Shown here one piece after another: positions 32,758 to 38,631 of a stretch of 38,631 nt of DNA. Under the pieces are notes generated by a model. It worked only from the letters and a program-made list of their open reading frames with translations. It had not been told where the DNA came from and did not search any database. Position 1 is the first letter of the stretch, and the number at the start of each line of letters is the position of its first letter. The translations under genes and the position numbers were made by a program. Source of the stretch: Actinomycetota bacterium (lineage in GTDB: Bacteria; Actinomycetota; CADDZG01; WHSQ01); NCBI GenBank assembly GCA_009380005.1, contig WHSQ01000013.1, positions 20,284 through 58,914 of the forward strand, written 5' to 3'.

Positions 32758-34079
32758 CTGCGGATCACCTCCAGCATCTCGGCCCCACGGATCCCGTCCG
32801 AACGGATCTCTCGTCCCCGGACCCGCACCTCGGAACCCAACAAGCCCTCTCCTTCGAACCAGACTCGCACGTAGTCCCCCGTCTGGCCCGAGCAGACGGC
32901 GTTTCCGTCGATGGAGCGTTCATCCTCTACGAGGACCTCGAGGGGATGGTGCAAGTGATCCTCCAGGAAGCCGCGGCGGATCTGGTTGCCGAGCTCGATC
33001 AGGCGCTTCGACCGCTCCTTCTTGACGTGAGGAGGGACGACATCGTCCATCCCGGCTGCCGGAGTATCCGGGCGGGCGGAGTAGCGGAACACATGAAGCT
33101 TCGAGTATCGGATCCGTCCGACGACGTCCAGCGTGCGTTCGAACGCTTCCTCGGACTCACCCGGGAAGCCGACGATGATGTCCGTCGCCGTGGCCAGGCC
33201 GGGGATCGCCGCCTTCGCCCGTTCCATCGAGTCGACGTACTCCTCGATGTCGTAGGGGCGGTTCATGGCTCGCAAGACCTCGTCATCTCCCGACTGCAGG
33301 GGCACGTGCAGGTAACGGCACATGCGCGGCTCCTTCGCGATCAGGTCGATGACCTCGTCGGTGAGGTGGCGCGACAGGATCGACGACAACCGGATGCGCC
33401 ACAACCCATCGATGTCCAGCAGTCTCGAGAAGAGCCGGATCAGCGAACGCTCGTCACCACCCGAGTCGTACGTGTACTTTCCGAGGTGGACGCCGGTCAG
33501 CACGATCTCTCGCGCTCCGGTCGCCACGCGAGCGCGAGCCTCCGCGACCAGGGAGTCCTCATCCATGGAACGCAAAGGCCCCCGTGTCTTCGGGATGATG
33601 CAGAAGGTGCAGAACTCGTCGCAACCCGTCTGCACCTTGAGGTTGGCGCGTACGCGTTCGACCGTCGGGATCGCGGTCCTTCCCCTCATCCCCAGTTGCA
33701 ACAAGGGCGCCGTTTCGGCCCGGTCTCCCAGGACGTCGGCGATCCGTTCCTTGTCGTTGTTGTCGAGCACCAGGTCGACGCCGTCGATCGCCGCGATCTC
33801 ATCCGGATCGGACACCGCGTAGCACCCGATGACGACGAGCCTGGCGCCGGGGTGGTCTCGGGCGGCGCGCCGGATGGCCATCCTCGACGCCTTGGTCGCC
33901 TCTCGCGTGACCGTGCACGTGTTGATCACGACCACGTCGGGGGAGCCTTGCGCTTCCCAGGGCCGGAGGCCGTGCCCGTACAGCTCTTCGGCCATCTGGT
34001 CGGACTCGGCTTGGTTCAGCCGGCATCCAAGCGTGGTGAACGCGACCTTGGGAGAGGTTCCTACCGCCACGCCGCGCAC
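32754..34079 (-). CDS. mtaB: tRNA (N6-threonylcarbamoyladenosine(37)-C2)-methylthiotransferase MtaB
   Basis: Radical-SAM enzyme that adds a methylthio group to t6A37 of tRNAs reading ANN codons. About 441 residues. The N-terminal MTTase domain begins VAFTTLGCRLNQAESDQM with the first cluster Cys; the second domain has the radical-SAM cluster CDEFCTFCIIPKTRG (CxxxCxxC) and LTGVHLGKYTYD; a TRAM domain ends the protein. The GCRLNQAESD form marks MtaB rather than MiaB (GCQMN). The start GTG 34079, just after the rsmE stop, gives a normal N-terminus; the open frame upstream is a shadow of rsmE. GTG 34070 is an alternative. Confidence 0.93.
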   Translation of the reverse strand: MRGVAVGTSPKVAFTTLGCRLNQAESDQMAEELYGHGLRPWEAQGSPDVVVINTCTVTREATKASRMAIRRAARDHPGARLVVIGCYAVSDPDEIAAIDGVDLVLDNNDKERIADVLGDRAETAPLLQLGMRGRTAIPTVERVRANLKVQTGCDEFCTFCIIPKTRGPLRSMDEDSLVAEARARVATGAREIVLTGVHLGKYTYDSGGDERSLIRLFSRLLDIDGLWRIRLSSILSRHLTDEVIDLIAKEPRMCRYLHVPLQSGDDEVLRAMNRPYDIEEYVDSMERAKAAIPGLATATDIIVGFPGESEEAFERTLDVVGRIRYSKLHVFRYSARPDTPAAGMDDVVPPHVKKERSKRLIELGNQIRRGFLEDHLHHPLEVLVEDERSIDGNAVCSGQTGDYVRVWFEGEGLLGSEVRVRGREIRSDGIRGAEMLEVIRR

Positions 34080-34080
34080 G

Positions 34081-34869
34081 CTAACCGATGATGCCGTAGT
34101 GCCACAGGAGCGCCGACGCGGCCACCACGGGAGCCACCTCGGTACGAAGGATGTGGGGGCCGAGCGAGACCAGTTGCGCGCCCGCGTCGGCGAGGGCCTC
34201 CGCCTCCGCGCGATCGAGCCCACCCTCGGGCCCGACGATCAGCGCCAACCGGTCGACCTCGGCCACGAGGGCACTGCGCAACGGCAACGATGCGTCCTCC
34301 CACAGCGCTATCGCGAGCGGCTCTCGGGCGACGTGACGCACCAGCTCGGGCCACGACAGGCCCCCGCCGACGTCGAGCACGAATGGACTGCGAGATTGTT
34401 TCGCCGCCGATCGCGCTATCGAACGCCACCGGTCGTGCAGCTTGGTCCACTTGGCCTTGTCCCACTCCACGACGGCCCTCTTGGACTCGTACACCCAGGC
34501 CTCGGTGATGCCGAGCTCGGCCAGCCGGTCGATGACCTCATCCACCTTGCGGCCCTTGGCGGCCCCCTGGTACACGACGATGCGCGGCTTCGGGGCTCGG
34601 AGCTCCTCGGTCTCGAGGATGCGAGCCCTCAGCCGGTCGTGCTCGATCGTCTCGACGGCACACCGAGCGAGCATGCCCGCTCCGTCGGTGACGGTCACGA
34701 CATCCGGGACCGAGACACGCAGCACGTGCAGAGCGTGATGCGTCTCGTCGGGAGGGAAGCTGACGAAGTCCTCCGACCACTCCGTCCGGGGCACGACGAA
34801 CCAGGGCGGAGCGCTCAAGACCCGCCACCCCGCCGCCGAGTGGTCGCCAGATTGCACACAGCGCAACAT
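34081..34869 (-). CDS. rsmE: 16S rRNA (uracil(1498)-N3)-methyltransferase RsmE
   Basis: SPOUT-class methyltransferase of m3U1498 in 16S rRNA. The PUA-like N-terminal domain starts WFVVPRTEWSEDFVSFP with HHALHVLRV. The SPOUT domain has AAKGRKVDEVIDRLAELGI, LALIVGPEGGLDRAEAEAL and LGPHILRTEVAPVVAAS, forming the SAM-binding knot. The start is uncertain: ATG 34869 lies 16 bases after the dnaJ stop, while TTG 34818 would give MSAPPWFVVPR and a 245-residue protein, closer to the usual length. The order dnaJ-rsmE-mtaB is typical. Confidence 0.92.
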   Translation of the reverse strand: MLRCVQSGDHSAAGWRVLSAPPWFVVPRTEWSEDFVSFPPDETHHALHVLRVSVPDVVTVTDGAGMLARCAVETIEHDRLRARILETEELRAPKPRIVVYQGAAKGRKVDEVIDRLAELGITEAWVYESKRAVVEWDKAKWTKLHDRWRSIARSAAKQSRSPFVLDVGGGLSWPELVRHVAREPLAIALWEDASLPLRSALVAEVDRLALIVGPEGGLDRAEAEALADAGAQLVSLGPHILRTEVAPVVAASALLWHYGIIG

Positions 34870-34885
34870 GCAGACCACTCGGCCG

Positions 34886-35977
34886 TCATTTGAAGGCTTC
34901 CTTGATCTTGTCGAAGAAGCCCGATCCTTGGCCGACCTCGTCACCGTGGAGCTCGGCGAACCGGAGAAGCAGATCGCGTTCCTCGGGCGTGAGGTCCTTC
35001 GGCGTCTCGACCTTGAGCAAGGCCACCAGCTCGCCTCGGCCCCGGCCGTTGAGATGCGGCATACCTCGACCCCGCAGACGGACTACCTCACCGGATTGGG
35101 TACCGGGCTCGATCTCGATGGTCTCGGCTCCATCCAGGGTCGGCACCTCCACGGCCCCCCCGAGCGCGGCGACCGTCATCGGAAGCGGTACCTCGCAACC
35201 GAGGTCGTCACCCACACGCCGGAAGACATCGTGAGGCTGCACGCGGATGCCGACGTAAAGGTCGCCGGCCCGGCCCCCTCGCGTACCGGCCTCGCCGCGG
35301 CCGGAGACGCGCAACTGCGCCCCGTCGTCGACGCCCGGAGGGACGTGAACCGACAACGTGTCTTCCACCGGAACGCGGCCGGCCCCCGAGCACAACCTAC
35401 ATGGGGTGAGGATCTCCTCGCCCCTCCCGCGGCAACGGGGGCATGTCGTCGCGGTCATCATGTTCCCCAGCATCGTTCGACGCACGGTGCGCAACTCGCC
35501 GGTGCCCCCGCAGTCGCTGCATGTCGTGGGGAAGGTGCCGGGGGCCGCTCCCGATCCGTGGCAGTCCGGGCATCCCTGCAAGGTCGTGATCTCCACCTCG
35601 CGCTCGACCCCGGCCGCCGCTTCCTCCAACGTCAGCTCGATCTCGGCGAGGACGTCGGAACCGCGCGCGGGCCCGCTACGCGCCCGGCCACCCATGCCGC
35701 CGCCGAAGAACGACGAGAAGAGATCCGAGATCCCGTCGAAGTCCGCGAACCCCCCGGCACCCGCACGCTCGTCTCCGAACATGTCGTAACGCTGACGTTT
35801 GTCGGGATCCGACAGGACCTCGTACGCGTGGTTCACCTGTTTGAAGTGGTCCGCCGCTTCGGGATCGTCAGGGTTGGCGTCGGGGTGGTACCGCCGGGCT
35901 AGTTGCCGGTAGGCGCGCTTTATCTCTTCCGCGGACGCATCGCGGCTCACACCGAGGATCCCGTAATGATCGGCCAT
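34886..35977 (-). CDS. dnaJ: Chaperone protein DnaJ
   Basis: Hsp40 co-chaperone that stimulates DnaK. 363 residues. The J domain (1-67) has the HPD motif in [12 protein letters not shown] Gly/Phe-rich linker with GGGMGGRA follows. Then come four CxxCxGxG zinc repeats ([32 protein letters not shown]) and the substrate-binding C-terminal domains ([18 protein letters not shown]). It lies three bases after hrcA and so falls under CIRCE/HrcA control. No dnaK or grpE is nearby, so this is the separate hrcA-dnaJ locus. Confidence 0.97.
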   Translation of the reverse strand: MADHYGILGVSRDASAEEIKRAYRQLARRYHPDANPDDPEAADHFKQVNHAYEVLSDPDKRQRYDMFGDERAGAGGFADFDGISDLFSSFFGGGMGGRARSGPARGSDVLAEIELTLEEAAAGVEREVEITTLQGCPDCHGSGAAPGTFPTTCSDCGGTGELRTVRRTMLGNMMTATTCPRCRGRGEEILTPCRLCSGAGRVPVEDTLSVHVPPGVDDGAQLRVSGRGEAGTRGGRAGDLYVGIRVQPHDVFRRVGDDLGCEVPLPMTVAALGGAVEVPTLDGAETIEIEPGTQSGEVVRLRGRGMPHLNGRGRGELVALLKVETPKDLTPEERDLLLRFAELHGDEVGQGSGFFDKIKEAFK

Positions 35978-35980
35978 GGA

Positions 35981-37030
35981 TCAGGTCAGCTCGGCCAGCA
36001 TCCGCCCCAGGTTACGAGCGACCTCGTGCACGGCAGCGATCGTTCGCCCGTAGTCCATGCGGGTGGGTCCGACGATCCCCAACGAACCAAGGGTGTGGTC
36101 GTCGACGCCGTACGGCGCGGCGATGACCGAGCAAGCCCTCATCTCGGCGAGCAGGTTCTCCGAGCCGATCCGGACCGAGACGTCCCCGGCCCCCAGTCCG
36201 TCCGCCAGCACCTCCAGCAGCACCCGGCGGTGCTCCAAGACCCCGATGACCTGTCGGACCGTCTCGAGATCCGCGAACTTGTCCTCGTCCACGATGTTGG
36301 AGGTCCCCTCGAGGAAGACGTGCTCGGCTTCCCTGCGTCCCAGCTCGATCTTCAACGTCTTGATGATGGTGCCGACGATCTCCCTGAGCTCGACGGGAAG
36401 CTGGTGCAGCGATGCCTCGACGGTCTCGCCGGCATCGGCCAACGGACAACCGACCACGAGACGGTTGAGGGTGCCGGCCAGTTGCTGAAGCTCACTCTCA
36501 TCCAGATCCTCGGGGATCGCGATCACGTAGTTCTCGACCAGGCCGGTGTCCGTCACGAGGACCAACATCGCCCGTTCGGCGCCGAGCGACACGATCTCCA
36601 CGTGCCTGACGGTGCTGGGCCCCAGCGATGGAGCGAACACGACCGCTGCATGGTCGGTCACGGTGGAGAGGAAGGCGGCGGTCTGACGCAGCGATTCCTC
36701 GAGCTCCCAGCGCGGTTCCCCGAAGAACGATTCGATGCTCCGGGCGACGGCGGCCGAGACCTTGCCGTCGCTCCCCCAGGCATCCACGAAATAGCGATAG
36801 CCCGCATCGGTCGGGATGCGACCCGCCGAGGTGTGGGGGTGATAGACGTAGCCGGCCTCTTCCAGGGCGGCCATGTCGTTACGGATCGTGGCGGCCGAGA
36901 CGCCGAGCCGCGACCGGGACGCGATGGTCTTGGACCCGGCCGGCTCGCCGGAGCTGATGTAGTGGGAGACGATCGCGCGGAGCACCGCAGCCTTGCGCTC
37001 GTCGAGGGATCGTTCGTAGTGGCTCATCAC
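35981..37030 (-). CDS. hrcA: Heat-inducible transcription repressor HrcA
   Basis: Binds CIRCE to repress class I heat-shock genes. 349 residues. The N-terminal winged helix has AVLRAIVSHYISSGEPAGSK and VSAATIRNDMAALEEAGYV; the GAF-like core and the hydrophobic segment (VARSIESFFGEPRW, VIGVLEHRRVLLEVLAD) follow; it ends in a TRMDYGRTIAAVHEVARNL block typical of the family. The start is GTG 37030, six bases after a TACCAT -10 box, or ATG 37027. It represses its own operon through the CIRCE just upstream. Confidence 0.96.
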   Translation of the reverse strand: MMSHYERSLDERKAAVLRAIVSHYISSGEPAGSKTIASRSRLGVSAATIRNDMAALEEAGYVYHPHTSAGRIPTDAGYRYFVDAWGSDGKVSAAVARSIESFFGEPRWELEESLRQTAAFLSTVTDHAAVVFAPSLGPSTVRHVEIVSLGAERAMLVLVTDTGLVENYVIAIPEDLDESELQQLAGTLNRLVVGCPLADAGETVEASLHQLPVELREIVGTIIKTLKIELGRREAEHVFLEGTSNIVDEDKFADLETVRQVIGVLEHRRVLLEVLADGLGAGDVSVRIGSENLLAEMRACSVIAAPYGVDDHTLGSLGIVGPTRMDYGRTIAAVHEVARNLGRMLAELT

Positions 37031-37036
37031 CTAACG

Positions 37037-37042
37037 ATGGTA
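37037..37042 (-). promoter_or_regulatory. Candidate -10 box for leaderless hrcA
   Basis: TACCAT on the minus strand, six bases before GTG 37030. A 17-bp spacer would put the -35 region at 37060-37065, inside the CIRCE element, so HrcA would block it. Confidence 0.48.
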
Positions 37043-37059
37043 CCTGAAGGGGCACATAT

Positions 37060-37086
37060 TTAGCACTCCTCCTACCGGAGTGCTAA
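37060..37086. promoter_or_regulatory. CIRCE element (HrcA operator), perfect
   Basis: TTAGCACTC-N9-GAGTGCTAA matches the consensus at all 18 arm positions. It lies 30 bases upstream of hrcA and controls the hrcA-dnaJ operon. Its distal arm contains the stop codon of the zinc-ribbon gene at 37083-37379. Confidence 0.97.
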
Positions 37087-37379
37087 GAGAGGAAACCCGC
37101 CAGGGCGACGTCGTGGTCGCGCCCGCCGCACACGGGGCATTGCGGCAGACGTCCGGTGGCGAGCTCTTCCCAGCAGACCGGGCACCGCCCCCGCAGGTCG
37201 GCCAGGGTCAGCTCGGAGCCGGCGCCACCCTCGACCCCCAGCACTATTCCGGTCTCCGGTTCGACGAAGACCACGTGATCGCGTACGCACCGGTACTCGT
37301 CGGCGCGCTCGAAGGAGCCCCATCGAGAGGTGAAGGTCAACCCGCAGTCGTTGCAGGTGAGGTTACCGAGGTACGCCAT
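37083..37379 (-). CDS. Small double zinc-ribbon protein
   Basis: 98 residues with three CxxC pairs: CNDC (about residues 9-12), then CPVC and CPVCGG near the end. The central part has RCVRDHVVFVEPETGIVLGV. This is a zinc-ribbon layout like small rubredoxin-type or FmdB-like proteins; I cannot name the function. Its TAG stop lies inside the CIRCE arm and it reads toward hrcA, so transcripts from its promoter could pass into the heat-shock operon. Confidence 0.75.
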   Translation of the reverse strand: MAYLGNLTCNDCGLTFTSRWGSFERADEYRCVRDHVVFVEPETGIVLGVEGGAGSELTLADLRGRCPVCWEELATGRLPQCPVCGGRDHDVALAGFLS

Positions 37380-37446
37380 CGGCCAAGCATGCGACCGTCG
37401 GTGACGTTGCGCAACCGGGCCGGCCGCGTGTCCTAGGGGTCGAGCC

Positions 37447-38622
37447 TCAACTCGCGTATCGGATGAAGCGCTCCTCGAGGCGCTGCTCGCCCATGTGACT
37501 CACCACGTCGACCAGTAGGGCGGCGCACTTCGGGTCGAACTGGGTTCCCGCGCACGAGAGCAGCTCGCCGAACGCGTCTTGCATCGGCATCGCACGCCGG
37601 TACGGACGGTCTGAAGTCATCGCATCGAAGGAGTCGCACACCGCCACGATCCGGGCGCCGATGGGGATACCCTCGCCGCTCTTGCCGTCCGGGTATCCCC
37701 TCCCGTCCCAGCGCTCGTGGTGATGCCGGATTATCGGCAGGGCGGGGCGAAGGAAATCGACTCCGCGCAACATCTTCTCTCCGACGACGGCATGCGTTCG
37801 CATCACTCGCCACTCCTCGTCGGTGAGCTTTCCCGGCTTGCGGAGGATGGCATCGGGGATACCGATCTTGCCGACATCGTGGAGGATAGATCCCAGCTTC
37901 ACAGCTCTGCGTTGTTCACCCGAGAGTTGCATCGTTACCGATAAGGCCATCGCCAACTCGGTGATGCGACCGGCGTGTGCCTCGGTGTAGGGGTCTCGGG
38001 CCTCGAGCGCCGAGACCAAGGCTTCCATCGTCTTCGTGTAGCTGAGCTCCAGGCTATCGGCCAGCTGGAGGCGCGTGTAGATGTTCGCCGCGAAGGACGC
38101 CAACACGTCGATCTGGCGGGTCGCGTCCTTGCGGAAGCGTAGGTCGAGCACCCGGTAGACCTCTATCGTGCCTTTGACCTCTCCTTCGACCGTGAAGCGC
38201 GTGATCAAGACGCGGGCGAACCCGAGTTGTTTCAGGAAATCGCGTTCGGCGGAATCGGAGCGCTCGTCGGAGACGGAGATCTCCACCCACTGTCCTGTAT
38301 CGATGACCCACTTCGTGACGGGGAAATCCGACAACTTGTATTCCTCGGCGACCGCGTTCAGGCGGACGGGAGACACGACGGACGCGGCCACGTCGCGCAG
38401 TGTGTCCTTCTCCTCGTCCACGAGCGACACCAGGCACGCGTCGGCGGTCAAAGCATTGACCACGGATCGGGCCAGCCCGGCGAGCAGGTCGGGGATGTCG
38501 ACCGCGTCCTCCATGGATGTGAAATCGAGGACGAAATCGGGAACGGGGAGATCGGGCCGCGCGACGTGGGCCACCAGCTCACGCCCACCGTTCCTACCCC
38601 GCACGAAACTCGAGTCGGCCAT
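37447..38622 (-). CDS. GAF/HD-GYP cyclic-di-GMP phosphodiesterase
   Basis: 391 residues. A GAF-like sensor domain (about residues 40-190, LLAGLARSVVNALTADACLV and VTKWVIDTGQWVEI) is joined to a complete HD-GYP domain: ALEARDPYTEAHAGRITELA, HDVGKIGIPDAIL, THAVVGEKML, HHHERWDGRGYP and CDSFDAMTSDRPYR. All metal ligands and GYP are present, so it should degrade cyclic di-GMP. There is no receiver domain, so the GAF part likely senses a small ligand. ATG 38622 has GGAGG upstream at the very edge of the window. No other signalling gene adjoins it. Confidence 0.93.
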   Translation of the reverse strand: MADSSFVRGRNGGRELVAHVARPDLPVPDFVLDFTSMEDAVDIPDLLAGLARSVVNALTADACLVSLVDEEKDTLRDVAASVVSPVRLNAVAEEYKLSDFPVTKWVIDTGQWVEISVSDERSDSAERDFLKQLGFARVLITRFTVEGEVKGTIEVYRVLDLRFRKDATRQIDVLASFAANIYTRLQLADSLELSYTKTMEALVSALEARDPYTEAHAGRITELAMALSVTMQLSGEQRRAVKLGSILHDVGKIGIPDAILRKPGKLTDEEWRVMRTHAVVGEKMLRGVDFLRPALPIIRHHHERWDGRGYPDGKSGEGIPIGARIVAVCDSFDAMTSDRPYRRAMPMQDAFGELLSCAGTQFDPKCAALLVDVVSHMGEQRLEERFIRYAS

Positions 38623-38631
38623 GGTCCTCCA

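Noticed and set aside
32946-34091. 381-residue plus-strand ORF opposite mtaB
   Set aside because: Shadow; mtaB has all cluster-binding motifs in the minus frame.

Overview
The window is GC-rich and carries one almost unbroken set of bacterial housekeeping genes. Gene content and order point to a deep-branching member of the Actinomycetota, probably an uncultured lineage: a dgt-dnaG-rpoD operon, a glyS-ppdK operon, recO-uppS, and hrcA-dnaJ-rsmE-mtaB-HIT-phoH-ybeY-CNNM/CorC-era under a perfect CIRCE element. Several genes look leaderless (a TANNNT box 6-7 nt before the start codon), a habit common in actinobacteria. The exact lineage cannot be read from the sequence alone.

Region 1 (1-6.5 kb) is disturbed. 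It holds the tail of a membrane protein, a 39-residue metallophosphoesterase remnant, a ketopantoate-reductase-type enzyme, a SAM methyltransferase and a GT39 glycosyltransferase gene. The GT39 gene is broken twice: an IS21-family element (4412-6399, CCAAA target duplication) sits after its 12th codon, and one C is missing from a C run at 4281-4286.

Region 2 (6.55-10.39 kb) is the accessory part. A perfect 50-bp direct repeat of the 3' half of a tRNA(CAT) gene marks both ends of a 3.8-kb island. Inside are an HD/HD-GYP protein fused to a LuxR-type HTH, a small membrane protein and an FAD-dependent monooxygenase. No integrase is inside. A palindrome centred about 43 bp before the presumed leaderless start of the membrane-protein gene suggests that the HTH protein controls the two downstream genes.

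Region 3 (10.4-13.4 kb) has two tRNAs (Ile2/Met CAT and Asn GTT), a SpoIID/LytB-type secreted protein with LGFP-like repeats and one frameshift, a small YtxH-like protein and a lipoprotein with one frameshift that removes its lipobox.

Region 4 (13.4-22 kb, minus strand) is glyS - small beta-sandwich protein - ppdK - dgt - dnaG - rpoD: translation, central metabolism, dNTP control, replication priming and the principal sigma factor. Two tandem 47-bp palindromes (60-bp period) lie between ppdK and dgt.

Region 5 (22-28.5 kb) has two overlapping CNNM/CorC membrane proteins, a short MscS-like channel, a DppA-type D-aminopeptidase, recO-uppS, and a membrane protein behind a promoter with a perfect TetR-like operator.

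Region 6 (28.5-38.6 kb, minus strand) is the stress, ribosome-maturation and tRNA-modification cluster, read from hrcA to era and a cold-shock-like protein. It is preceded by a zinc-ribbon protein whose stop codon lies in the CIRCE element, and by a GAF/HD-GYP cyclic-di-GMP phosphodiesterase.
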